A stretch of DNA of 64,000 bases from the NCBI GenBank assembly GCA_050331575.1, contig JBHJGS010000026.1, positions 71,179 to 135,178 of the forward strand. Direction: 5' to 3'. This document shows positions 51,976 through 60,174 of this stretch, piece after piece; within the stretch, counting starts at the first letter, position 1, and the number at the start of each line of letters is the position of its first letter. The translations under genes and the position numbers were made by a program. The notes below the pieces were generated by a model. That model was not told the origin of the DNA. It made no database searches and was given only the letters and a program-made list of their open reading frames with translations. This DNA is from JBHJGS01 sp050331575 (GTDB taxonomy: Bacteria; Pseudomonadota; Alphaproteobacteria; Sphingomonadales; Rhodothalassiaceae).

Positions 51976-53024
51976 GCGATTTGGCACAAACCCTGACCGA
52001 AGCGGCCCGTCAGCGCATCTTGGTGCTGGACGGCGCCATGGGCACAATGATCCAAGGCTATAAGCTGGACGAGGCGGATTATCGTGGCGAGGCGTTCGCC
52101 GATCATCCCTCCGACCTGAAGGGCAATAATGACCTGTTGTGCTTGACCCGGCCGGAGATCATCCAGGCGATCCACGAGGATTTCCTCACCGCCGGGGCGG
52201 ACATCGTCGAGACCAACAGCTTCAATGCCAATCGCTTCAGCCAAGCCGATTACGGGCTGGAGGATCAGGTGACGGCGATCAATCTGGCTGCCGCCAAGGT
52301 CGCCCGCGCCGCCGCCGATGCCGTCACCGCCAGAACGCCGGATCGCCCGCGCTATGTTGCCGGGGCGATCGGGCCGATGAACAAGACCTTGTCGGTGTCG
52401 CCGGACGTGAACCGGCCGGGCTATCGCGAGGTCAGCTTCGATCAGGTGCGCGAGGCCTATGCCGAGCAGGTCGAGGCACTGATCGAGGGCGGCGTGGATC
52501 TGCTGCTGATCGAGACGATCTTCGACACCTTGAACGCCAAGGCCGCGCTGGTGGCGATCGACGAGGTGTTCCAAGCCAAGGGCGTGCGCCTGCCGGTGAT
52601 GATCTCCGGCACGATCACGGATCTGTCCGGCCGCAATCTGTCCGGCCAGACGGTCGAGGCGTTTTGGCATTCGGTGCGCCATGCCAGACCCTTCTCGGTG
52701 GGCCTGAACTGCTCCTTCGGGGCCGATCAGTTGCGGCCTTATGTGGCCAGCCTGGCCGAAGAGGCCGAGACGCTGCTGTGCGCCTATCCCAATGCCGGCC
52801 TGCCCAACGAAATGGGCGGCTATGACGAGACGCCGGAGGTGACCGCGGGGCATCTGGGCGATTGGGCGCGGTCGGGCCTGGTCAATATCGTCGGTGGCTG
52901 CTGCGGCACCACGCCGGCGCACATCCAGGCGATCGCCGAGGCGGTGAAGGATGTGCCGCCGCGCGCCCTGCCGCAGCCCGCGCCGGGCTTGAAGCTGAGC
53001 GGCATGGAGGCGGTGACGATCTAG
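51972..53024 (+). CDS. metH: Methionine synthase, homocysteine-binding subunit (split MetH, N-terminal part)
   Basis: 350 residues corresponding to the first domain of cobalamin-dependent MetH. It activates homocysteine through zinc held by GLNCSFGA (one Cys) and VGGCCGTTPAHI (two Cys); the N-terminal LVLDGAMGTMIQGYKLDEADYRGE and NDLLCLTRPEII are typical. The protein ends cleanly after this domain; the folate, cobalamin and activation domains are encoded 297 bases downstream. Such splitting is known in Caulobacter and relatives and is not a frameshift. Confidence 0.95.
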   Translation: MSDLAQTLTEAARQRILVLDGAMGTMIQGYKLDEADYRGEAFADHPSDLKGNNDLLCLTRPEIIQAIHEDFLTAGADIVETNSFNANRFSQADYGLEDQVTAINLAAAKVARAAADAVTARTPDRPRYVAGAIGPMNKTLSVSPDVNRPGYREVSFDQVREAYAEQVEALIEGGVDLLLIETIFDTLNAKAALVAIDEVFQAKGVRLPVMISGTITDLSGRNLSGQTVEAFWHSVRHARPFSVGLNCSFGADQLRPYVASLAEEAETLLCAYPNAGLPNEMGGYDETPEVTAGHLGDWARSGLVNIVGGCCGTTPAHIQAIAEAVKDVPPRALPQPAPGLKLSGMEAVTI

Positions 53025-53040
53025 CCCACCGATCGTGTGG

Positions 53041-53245
53041 GGGAGGGCGCTTTTTCCCTCTCCCCTCGGTGGGAGGGTGAGGGGTCCGGTGCTGGATACA
53101 CGCGCCGGCGCCGCTTGTTTTCACCGCCGGGGCCCCCTCACCCCAACCCCTCTCCCACGGAGGGGAGAGGGGCGTTTTTCCTCTCCCCTCAATGGGAGAG
53201 GGCGGGGCCCGCTGCCGTCAGGCGGTGGGAGGGTGAGGGGGCGTA
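53041..53245. repeat. REP-like block of GC-rich inverted and direct repeats
   Basis: The 296-base gap between the two metH genes contains several copies of a palindromic CCCCTCTCCC/GGGAGAGGGG theme. Two direct copies of a unit of about 45 bases (from 53041 and from about 53163) share GCGTTTTTCCTCTCCCCTC-like cores followed by TGGGAGGG-type arms. Similar intergenic blocks occur in many GC-rich proteobacteria. Nothing else is seen in the gap apart from the start region of the second metH gene. Confidence 0.7.
53147..53179 (+). terminator. Terminator-like hairpin between the two metH genes
   Basis: A perfect 10-bp stem (53147-53156 with 53163-53172, six-base loop) is followed within two bases by five T residues. 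This fits a Rho-independent terminator or attenuator in the plus-strand transcript and would separate expression of metH1 and metH2 unless read through. Confidence 0.5.
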
Positions 53246-53320
53246 AGAGGGATTTTTTGGCGCGGCCTCAGGCTCACGCGCCGGCAAGACGACTGGTTCG
53301 AACGCAAAGAGTAGACCGAC

Positions 53321-55954
53321 ATGACCGAACAGACCGCGCAATTCGTCAATATCGGTGAGCGCACCAACGTCACCGGATCGGCCAAATTCAAAAAGCTGAT
53401 CCTGGCCGGCGACTATGAAACCGCGCTGGACGTGGCGCGCCAGCAGGTCGAAAACGGCGCCCAGGTCATCGACGTCAATATGGACGAGGCGATGCTGGAC
53501 GCGGTGGAGGCGATGACCACCTTTTTGCAGCTGATCGCCGCGGAACCCGATATCGCGCGCGTGCCTGTGATGATCGACAGCTCGAAATTCGAGGTGATCG
53601 AAGCCGGGCTGAAATGCGTTGCCGGCAAGGCGATCGTGAATTCCATCAGCCTGAAGGAGGGCGAAGAGGCGTTCCTGGAGCAGGCGCGTATCCTGCGCCG
53701 CTACGGGGCCGCCACGGTGGTGATGGCGTTTGACGAACAGGGCCAGGCCGATACCGTGGCGCGCAAGACGGAGATCTGCCGGCGCGCCTACACGCTGCTG
53801 GTCGACAATGGCTTTCCGGCCGAGGACATCATCTTCGACCCGAACATCTTCGCCGTCGCCACCGGCATTGAAGAGCATAATAATTACGGCGTCGACTTCA
53901 TCGAGGCGACGCGCATCATCAAACAGACCTGCCCGCACGCCCGCGTCTCCGGCGGCGTCTCCAACATCTCCTTCTCGTTCCGCGGCAACAATCGGGTGCG
54001 CGAGGCGATGCATTCGGTGTTCCTGTTTCACGCCATTCGCGCGGGCATGGACATGGGCATCGTCAATGCCGGCCAGCTGGAGGTCTATTCGGAGATCCCG
54101 GAGGATCTGCGCGAGCATGTCGAAGATGTCATCCTGAACCGCCGGGACGACGCCACCGACCGGCTGCTTGAAATCGCCGAGCGCTATCGGGGGGCCGGCA
54201 AGGCCCAGGAAGAGGATCTGGCCTGGCGCGAGGCGCCGGTGGAAAAGCGCCTGGAACACGCCCTGATCAAGGGCATCACCACCTTCATCGTCGACGATAC
54301 CGAGGAGGCGCGGCAAAAGGCGGTGCGCCCGCTCGACGTCATCGAAGGGCCATTGATGGACGGCATGAATGTGGTCGGCGACCTGTTCGGCTCCGGCCAG
54401 ATGTTCCTGCCCCAGGTGGTCAAGTCCGCCCGCGTGATGAAACAATCCGTGGCGCATTTGATGCCGTTCATCGAGGCGGAGAAGGATGCCAGCTCCCAGT
54501 CCAAGGGCCGGATCGTTCTGGCGACCGTGAAGGGCGACGTGCACGATATCGGCAAGAATATCGTCGGCGTCGTGTTGCAGTGCAATAATTTTGAGGTGTT
54601 CGACCTGGGCGTGATGGTGCCCTGGCAGGACATCTTGAAGGCCGCCAATGAGAATAAGGCGGATATGATCGGCCTGTCCGGCCTGATCACGCCGTCATTG
54701 GACGAGATGGTCACGGTGGCCAGCGAAATGCAGCGGACCAAGATGACCATGCCGCTGCTGATCGGCGGGGCAACCACATCGAAGGTGCACACCGCGGTGA
54801 AGATCGACCCGGTCTATGACGGGCCGGTGGTGCATGTGCTGGATGCCTCGCGCGCGGTCGGCGTGGCCGGCAAGCTGGTGTCCGGCACCTTGCGGGAAGC
54901 CTATGCCCGCGAGGTGGCCGAGGATTATGACCAGATGCGCGCCAAACGCGCCGGCAAGTCCAAGGCCGACCGGCTGATCAAGATCGATGCGGCGCGCGCC
55001 AAGGCCCAGCCGGTGGTGTTCGACGGCTATCAGCCGCCCAAGCCCGCCAAGCCCGGCATCACCAGCTTTGCGGATTATCCGCTGGAGGATCTGGTCGGCG
55101 CGATCGACTGGACGCCGTTCTTCCGGACCTGGGAGTTGGCCGGTAATTTCCCGGCGATCCTGGACGATCCGGTGGTCGGCGAAAGCGCGCGCGGCTTGTA
55201 TGAAGACGCCCAGGCGATGCTGGAACAGATCGTCAAGGACAAGTGGCTGACCGCCAAGGGCGTGGTCGGTTTCTGGCCCGCCTCACGCGACGGCGATGAT
55301 ATCGTGCTCTATCACGACGAGACGCGGCGCCGCGAACTGTCCCGCTTCGCCTTCCTGCGTCAGCAGATCGCCAAGCGCGACGACCGCTTCAATCATTGCT
55401 TGAGCGATTTCGTGGCGCCGATGGAGGGCCCGCCGGACTGGCTGGGCGGCTTTGTCGTCACCGCCGGCCACGGCATCGAGGAGCATCTGAACCGGTTTAA
55501 GAAAGAGCATGACGACTATAACGACATCTTGTTGAAGGCGCTGGCCGACCGGCTGGCCGAGGCCTTTGCCGAGCGCTTGCACCAGCGTGTGCGCACGGAA
55601 TTCTGGGGCTATGCGCCGGACGAGCGGCTGACCAACGAGGACTTGATCAAGGAGAAGTATCGCGGCATCCGGCCGGCGCCGGGCTATCCCGCCTGCCCCG
55701 ATCACAGCCACAAGCCGGAACTGTTCCGGCTCTTGAGTGCCAATCAACTCACCGGTGTGTCCTTGACCGAAAGCTTTGCCATGGTGCCCACGGCCGCCGT
55801 CTCCGGCTTTTATTTCAGCCATCCGGAGGCGAATTATTTTGGTGTCGGCAAGATCAACAAGGATCAGGTGGAAGATGTCGCCGCGCGCCGCGGTGTGGCG
55901 GTGGAGCAGGTGGAACGCTGGCTCAGCCCCAATCTGGCCTATGACCGCGCTTAG
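53321..55954 (+). CDS. metH: Methionine synthase, folate/cobalamin/activation subunit (split MetH, C-terminal part)
   Basis: 877 residues. Domains in order: pterin-binding barrel (about 1-270, NIGERTNVTGSAKFKKLI, VNMDEAMLDAVEAM, GGVSNISFSFRGNN), cap and B12-binding domain (about 310-540) with GDVHDIGKNIVGVVLQCNNF carrying the cobalt-ligand histidine near residue 409, and the SAM-dependent reactivation domain (about 590-875) with RGIRPAPGYPACPDHSHK near 780. It transfers methyl from methyl-THF to homocysteine bound by the separate 51972-53024 subunit. The stop TAG is the first triplet of a 61-bp repeat element. Confidence 0.96.
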   Translation: MTEQTAQFVNIGERTNVTGSAKFKKLILAGDYETALDVARQQVENGAQVIDVNMDEAMLDAVEAMTTFLQLIAAEPDIARVPVMIDSSKFEVIEAGLKCVAGKAIVNSISLKEGEEAFLEQARILRRYGAATVVMAFDEQGQADTVARKTEICRRAYTLLVDNGFPAEDIIFDPNIFAVATGIEEHNNYGVDFIEATRIIKQTCPHARVSGGVSNISFSFRGNNRVREAMHSVFLFHAIRAGMDMGIVNAGQLEVYSEIPEDLREHVEDVILNRRDDATDRLLEIAERYRGAGKAQEEDLAWREAPVEKRLEHALIKGITTFIVDDTEEARQKAVRPLDVIEGPLMDGMNVVGDLFGSGQMFLPQVVKSARVMKQSVAHLMPFIEAEKDASSQSKGRIVLATVKGDVHDIGKNIVGVVLQCNNFEVFDLGVMVPWQDILKAANENKADMIGLSGLITPSLDEMVTVASEMQRTKMTMPLLIGGATTSKVHTAVKIDPVYDGPVVHVLDASRAVGVAGKLVSGTLREAYAREVAEDYDQMRAKRAGKSKADRLIKIDAARAKAQPVVFDGYQPPKPAKPGITSFADYPLEDLVGAIDWTPFFRTWELAGNFPAILDDPVVGESARGLYEDAQAMLEQIVKDKWLTAKGVVGFWPASRDGDDIVLYHDETRRRELSRFAFLRQQIAKRDDRFNHCLSDFVAPMEGPPDWLGGFVVTAGHGIEEHLNRFKKEHDDYNDILLKALADRLAEAFAERLHQRVRTEFWGYAPDERLTNEDLIKEKYRGIRPAPGYPACPDHSHKPELFRLLSANQLTGVSLTESFAMVPTAAVSGFYFSHPEANYFGVGKINKDQVEDVAARRGVAVEQVERWLSPNLAYDRA

Positions 55955-56012
55955 GGCATGATCTGATCGTTTGATTTTGCACAGCCAGTCCAACGGGTCA
56001 GATGGTGTTTTA
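55952..56012 (-). repeat. 61-bp inverted-repeat element, copy A
   Basis: On the minus strand this 61-base element matches the one at 59506-59566 at 42 of 61 positions without gaps, including an identical 16-base core TTGGACTGGCTGTGCA. Its outer ends begin and finish with TA and are partly complementary. Its first triplet (plus strand) is the stop codon of metH2. The rest of the gap to 56133 is AT-richer and probably holds the promoter of the next gene. Confidence 0.7.
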
Positions 56013-56133
56013 GGCGTTTCGGCTCTGCCGGATCGTTGAAACAGGTGCAATTTCTAAAAGTTGGCGCTCTTATTCAGAATATTGTCATATTGGCAGGAGT
56101 TTACGGACAGCGATCCGAACGGGGAGTTTGCCG

Positions 56134-57486
56134 ATGCCGAAGACCAGACCCTGGCGCCATGTCCTGACTAGCGCGCTTGTGGCTCTGAGCGCAGGCACTG
56201 CCGCCTGTGCTCAGGAGGCGCTTCTGAATGACGGCCAGTTGGATCTGGACCGCCGCTTCACCGCCGCGCAGCTGCAGGGCTGCGAGTTTGATGCGCCCTT
56301 GCCGGCATCGTCCAGCCAGGCCGTCGCCACGGCGCGAAAGCTGGTGCCGACACCGACCGGCGTCTATGCCGGTCTTTACACCATTCCGGTGACGCTGGAC
56401 GGCTATCACGGCTACGCGACGGACACCGGGGCCTTCCCGCCGATCGTCTACAGCTTCCATGACCTGTTCTCGGACAGCAATGATACCGACGAGCCCGACC
56501 GCGAATTCGACGATGCCATGGAAGGCCCGACGGATCTGACGCCGCTGCAGATGGCGCGCATCCTTCATGAGGAAGGCTCGATCCTGGCGCTGGCCTGGGC
56601 GGTGTATTGCTGCGACATCAACATCCCAGAGTTCTTCAACATCCCAGAGTTCTTCGCTGGCGAGGTTCCGCCGCATGATCATGTCAACCGCATCCTAGCC
56701 GGGCAGCATGATGATCTGATCCGCCGCAATGCCCGGCTGATCCGCGACAATGGCGTGCCGATCATGCTGACGATCATGGCCGAGTTCAATTGGCAAGGCT
56801 TCTTTCTGTTCGGCGAAGATGGCCGCACGTGGATGACCGAGGCGGATAATTTGTGCGAGCACTACGGCGATCCGCGCTGGCCCGATGGGCCGGAGCGGGT
56901 GCGCGATATGATGCGCCACATCATCGATCTGTTCCGCGACGAGGGCGTGAATAATGTTACATGGATGATGTATTCGGCGAACAATTACATGAGCCCGGCC
57001 GAAGAGGACCAGTCGATCTGGCTGCATCCGCGCTTCTACTATGCCGGTGACGACTATATCGACTGGATCGGCCAGTCGGTCTATTACGCCGGCGAAGACT
57101 GGTCCGGCGTCATCGAGAGTGTGCGCACCTATTATGAGGTGTTCCTTGCCGGCTACGAGGCCTGGACCAGCGTCACCGACAAGCCCATGCTGCTGCCGGA
57201 ATTCGGCCTGTCCGCGCCGGCCAATATTGACCGGACCGAGACTTTTACGCGTACTTTCACCGAGTTTCTGCCGGCTACGCCGCGGGTCCGCGCTGTGGCC
57301 ATCGGCGACGCAGACCTGTTTGCCGGCTTCTTCGATCTGCCACGCTTCAGCCAGAGGCCGGAGGAGGTCGCGGTGTTCCAACGCCATGTGCTGGGCGATC
57401 CCTTTTATCACGTGCCTCCGCGGATCGAGCCGGTTTTCCGGATGCGCCGCATGCCGGATCATTATTGGCCCGAGCAGGAGCAATAA
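56134..57486 (+). CDS. Exported GH26-like glycoside hydrolase
   Basis: 450 residues with a signal peptide ending near GTAACAQEA. A beta/alpha-barrel with the acid/base glutamate expected in PIMLTIMAEFNWQGFF (Glu217) and the nucleophile in KPMLLPEFGLS (Glu356), together with LAGQHDDLIRRNARLIRDNGVP, matches clan GH-A and in particular the GH26 mannanase-type layout. Family placement is tentative; no neighbouring sugar-utilisation genes help. A perfect duplication of NIPEFF occurs at residues 163-174. GGGGAG precedes the ATG; an upstream in-frame TTG is less likely. Confidence 0.7.
   Translation: MPKTRPWRHVLTSALVALSAGTAACAQEALLNDGQLDLDRRFTAAQLQGCEFDAPLPASSSQAVATARKLVPTPTGVYAGLYTIPVTLDGYHGYATDTGAFPPIVYSFHDLFSDSNDTDEPDREFDDAMEGPTDLTPLQMARILHEEGSILALAWAVYCCDINIPEFFNIPEFFAGEVPPHDHVNRILAGQHDDLIRRNARLIRDNGVPIMLTIMAEFNWQGFFLFGEDGRTWMTEADNLCEHYGDPRWPDGPERVRDMMRHIIDLFRDEGVNNVTWMMYSANNYMSPAEEDQSIWLHPRFYYAGDDYIDWIGQSVYYAGEDWSGVIESVRTYYEVFLAGYEAWTSVTDKPMLLPEFGLSAPANIDRTETFTRTFTEFLPATPRVRAVAIGDADLFAGFFDLPRFSQRPEEVAVFQRHVLGDPFYHVPPRIEPVFRMRRMPDHYWPEQEQ
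56620..56655 (+). repeat. In-frame 18-bp tandem duplication
   Basis: AACATCCCAGAGTTCTTC occurs twice in direct succession within the GH26-like gene, adding an extra NIPEFF. The copies are identical, which implies a recent event or, less likely, an assembly artefact. Confidence 0.95.
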
Positions 57487-57580
57487 CGGACTTATGCCCA
57501 GCGCCGGCGCCGGACCTTGACAAGGCTGCGCCGGCGCGGCTCTCGTCTGGCGGTCCCGCCTGGCCTTGATAGGACCGCCT

Positions 57581-59356
57581 ATGTCTCATGCCGATCGTCT
57601 CGCCGCCGTGCGCGCTGCCCTCGCCCAGCAGTCGCTGGACGGGTTTGTCGTTCCTCTCAGCGACGCCCATGGTAGCGAATATGTCGCTGAAGAGGCCCAG
57701 GCCTTGGCCTGGCTGACCGGCTTTACCGGATCGGCCGGACAGGCCGTGGTGCTAGCCGACCGGGCCGCCGTGTTTGTCGACGGGCGTTATGTCCTGCAGG
57801 CGGAAACCCAGATTGATCCGGCGCTGTTCGAGCCGATCCTCATCGACACCCAGGCACCCGCCGACTGGATCAGCCAACACGCCAACACAGGGGCGCGCAT
57901 CGGTTATGATCCGCGCCTGCACAGCGTCACATGGCGGGAAACGACAACCCGCACGCTGAGCAAGGCCGGCCTCACTCTTGTCGCCGCCAAAACCAATCCG
58001 ATCGAGCAAGCCTGGAGCGACCGGCCGGCGCCGCCGCGCGCTCCGGTGACGCCGTTCTCGTTGGAGCATTCCGGCGCATCCTCCAGCGACAAACGGGCCC
58101 GCTTGGCGGCGCAGATTCGCGAGCAGGGGGCAGAGGCCCTGGCCGTGACCGCGACCGACGCCGTGGCGTGGCTGTTCAATCTGCGCGGCGCTGATGTCGC
58201 GCACAATCCGGTGGCATTGGCCTTTGCCATCGTCCGCGCGGATGGGCGCGCGCAGCTGTTCATCGATCCGGCCAAACTGGACGAGGCGGTGCGGTCGCAT
58301 CTGGGTCCCGACGTCGCCGTGCTGCCCTATGAGGCATTCGAAACTGCCTTTGCGGCCTATGCCGGCAAGCGTGTGATGATCGACCCAGCCGGCGCGCACG
58401 CCTTTGTGTTTGATGCCGCTGAAGCGGCCGGAGCTGAGATCGTGCGGTGCGATGATCCGGTGATGGCCATGAAGGCGGTGAAGAACGCCACCGAGATTTC
58501 CGGCATGAGGGCCGCCCATCAGCGCGACGGCGCGGCGGTCGTGCGGTTTTTGCACTGGCTTGCAGACACCGCCGGCGACGGTGCGCTGGACGAAATGACG
58601 GCGGCCGCGCAACTTCTGTCGTTTCGACAGAGTGACCCGCTGTTCCGCGATACCAGCTTCGACACCATTTCCGGCGCTGGACCAAATGGTGCGATCATTC
58701 ATTATCGTGTTACGCCGGAAACCAACCGGCACCTGGAACCGGGCAGCCTCTATCTGGTCGACAGCGGCGGACAGTATCTGGATGGTACCACCGACATCAC
58801 CCGCACGCTGGCCATCGGCACGCCGACAGCGCAAATGCGCCGGCACTATAGCTTGGTGCTGAAAGGCTATATTGCGCTGGCCACCACACGCTTTCCGGCC
58901 AAGACCAGCGGCCATCAACTCGATGCCATCGCGCGCCGGCCGTTGTGGCAGGAAGGGCTGGATTATGGTCATGGCACGGGCCATGGCGTCGGCTGTTATC
59001 TGAATGTGCATGAAGGGCCGCAGCGGATCGCCAAGCTGCCCAACAGCGTGGCCCTGGTTGCTGGCATGATCGTCTCCAACGAACCGGGCTACTACCGGGC
59101 GGGTGCCTATGGCATTCGCCTGGAAAATCTGGAACTGGTCGTGGATCTGCCCGACGCTCCAGGAGAAATTGACCTGATGGGCTTTGAGCAATTGACGCTG
59201 GCGCCTTATGAACGCGAATTGATCGACACCGCCTTGCTGTCGGCGGAGGAGCGCGCCTGGATCAACCAGTATCATGCCCGCGTGCACGAAAGCTTGGCAC
59301 CGCTGCTGCCCGCATCCACGGCGCGCTGGCTGGCCGCTCGCTGCCGGCCTCTCTAG
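57581..59356 (+). CDS. pepP: Aminopeptidase P family (M24B) Xaa-Pro aminopeptidase
   Basis: 591 residues, the long three-domain form related to cytosolic XPNPEP1. Two creatinase-like N-terminal domains (DRLAAVRAALAQQSLDGFVVPLSDAHGSEY; AVTATDAVAWLFNLRGADV) precede the dinuclear-metal pita-bread domain with LVDSGGQYLDGTTDITRTLAIG (two Asp), GHGTGHGVGCYLNVHEGP (His), NEPGYYRAGAYGIRLENLELV (two Glu). No signal peptide. Removes N-terminal residues preceding proline. The ATG at 57581 is preferred over an upstream TTG. Confidence 0.94.
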   Translation: MSHADRLAAVRAALAQQSLDGFVVPLSDAHGSEYVAEEAQALAWLTGFTGSAGQAVVLADRAAVFVDGRYVLQAETQIDPALFEPILIDTQAPADWISQHANTGARIGYDPRLHSVTWRETTTRTLSKAGLTLVAAKTNPIEQAWSDRPAPPRAPVTPFSLEHSGASSSDKRARLAAQIREQGAEALAVTATDAVAWLFNLRGADVAHNPVALAFAIVRADGRAQLFIDPAKLDEAVRSHLGPDVAVLPYEAFETAFAAYAGKRVMIDPAGAHAFVFDAAEAAGAEIVRCDDPVMAMKAVKNATEISGMRAAHQRDGAAVVRFLHWLADTAGDGALDEMTAAAQLLSFRQSDPLFRDTSFDTISGAGPNGAIIHYRVTPETNRHLEPGSLYLVDSGGQYLDGTTDITRTLAIGTPTAQMRRHYSLVLKGYIALATTRFPAKTSGHQLDAIARRPLWQEGLDYGHGTGHGVGCYLNVHEGPQRIAKLPNSVALVAGMIVSNEPGYYRAGAYGIRLENLELVVDLPDAPGEIDLMGFEQLTLAPYERELIDTALLSAEERAWINQYHARVHESLAPLLPASTARWLAARCRPL

Positions 59357-59505
59357 AGACACTGGCTCGCCCCATGAACGGCGGACAGTGTCATCCGACC
59401 AATCGCGAGCGCGATCGCCAGGGATCGGACAAGAGCTGAGCGCCGGTGGGGCGCTTAACGCTTGTGTGACGCTTGCTTGACGGGGTCTGTGGCGCTGCCT
59501 ACCTC

Positions 59506-59566
59506 TAGGGCAATATCCGCTCGATTGGACTGGCTGTGCACGACCAATCGGGCGGATAATGCTCTA
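59506..59566 (+). repeat. 61-bp inverted-repeat element, copy B
   Basis: Two 23-base arms (59506-59528 and 59544-59566) are complementary at 20 of 23 positions around a 15-base loop, so it can form a long hairpin. It is a diverged, oppositely oriented copy of the element at 55952-56012. It lies in the 253-base gap ahead of the thioredoxin gene, 43 bases before that start. The remainder of the gap shows nothing recognisable. Confidence 0.75.
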
Positions 59567-59609
59567 GCGCCGGCTCAACACCAAGCCGACTGTTTGAAAA
59601 GGACCGATT

Positions 59610-59930
59610 ATGGCGACCAGCAAAACCAGCGATGCAGCGTTCGAGACCGATGTGCTGCAGGCAGCCAAGCCTGTGTTAGTGGATTTCTATGCCGATTGGT
59701 GCGGTCCGTGTAAGCAGATCGCGCCGATTTTGGAGGAAATCTCCTCGGAGCGCGATGATGTCATCATCAAGAAGCTCAACATCGACGAGAATCCCCAGCG
59801 CGCCATGGAATTCGGCGTGCGCGGCATTCCCACGATGATCCTGTTCCGCGACGGATCCGCGGCTGCCACCAAGGTGGGCGTGGTTCCGAAGAGCGACGTC
59901 AATCGCTGGATCGACGACGCCATCGCGTGA
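59610..59930 (+). CDS. trxA: Thioredoxin
   Basis: 106 residues. Active site WCGPC in VLVDFYADWCGPCKQIAPILEEIS, and the cis-proline loop GVRGIPTMILFRDG. Cytoplasmic disulfide reductase. An AAAAGGA site precedes the ATG. It stands as a single gene with a long hairpin-rich region behind it. Confidence 0.97.
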   Translation: MATSKTSDAAFETDVLQAAKPVLVDFYADWCGPCKQIAPILEEISSERDDVIIKKLNIDENPQRAMEFGVRGIPTMILFRDGSAAATKVGVVPKSDVNRWIDDAIA

Positions 59931-59959
59931 GCATCGGCAGCTGCGCCGCAGCGCAGCCG

Positions 59960-60015
59960 GCCCCGCGGGCATGGTGCGGGGCTGCCAGGCGAGGCGGCCG
60001 GGCGGCAGCCTCGCC
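59960..60015 (+). terminator. Two GC-rich stem-loops behind thioredoxin
   Basis: GCCCCGC/GCGGGGC (59960-59966 with 59976-59982, nine-base loop) and GGCGAGGC/GCCTCGCC (59988-59995 with 60008-60015, twelve-base loop) follow the trxA stop by 30 and 58 bases. There is no T-run, so this may be a processing or Rho-dependent end rather than an intrinsic terminator. Confidence 0.4.
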
Positions 60016-60023
60016 ATACGCGC

Positions 60024-60074
60024 GATGACGTGTTGGTCGCGATGACGTGTCGGTCGCAATGACGTGTTGGGCGC
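60024..60074. repeat. 17-bp tandem array, 3 copies
   Basis: Three contiguous 17-bp units of the form GATGACGTGTTGGTCGC (one or two differences per copy) occupy the gap between trxA and the LuxR-type gene. Unlike the 11-bp arrays this one is G-rich in the plus-strand transcript. Confidence 0.85.
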
Positions 60075-60174
60075 GATAGCGTTCAGCCGCCCCAGCGCGC
60101 AAAAGTCTGTAAGCGGTTTGACAAATGGCGCGCCGCATGGCCTGCTGCTTTCAGGGTGGAGTGAAAGCAGTTCG

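Noticed and set aside
53041..53245. Recent mobile element between metH genes
   Set aside because: There is no coding capacity and no flanking target duplication; GC-rich REP-type palindromes explain it.
51972..55954. metH broken by frameshift
   Set aside because: The two parts end and begin at domain borders, are 296 bases apart, have their own starts, and two-gene MetH is known in related alphaproteobacteria.
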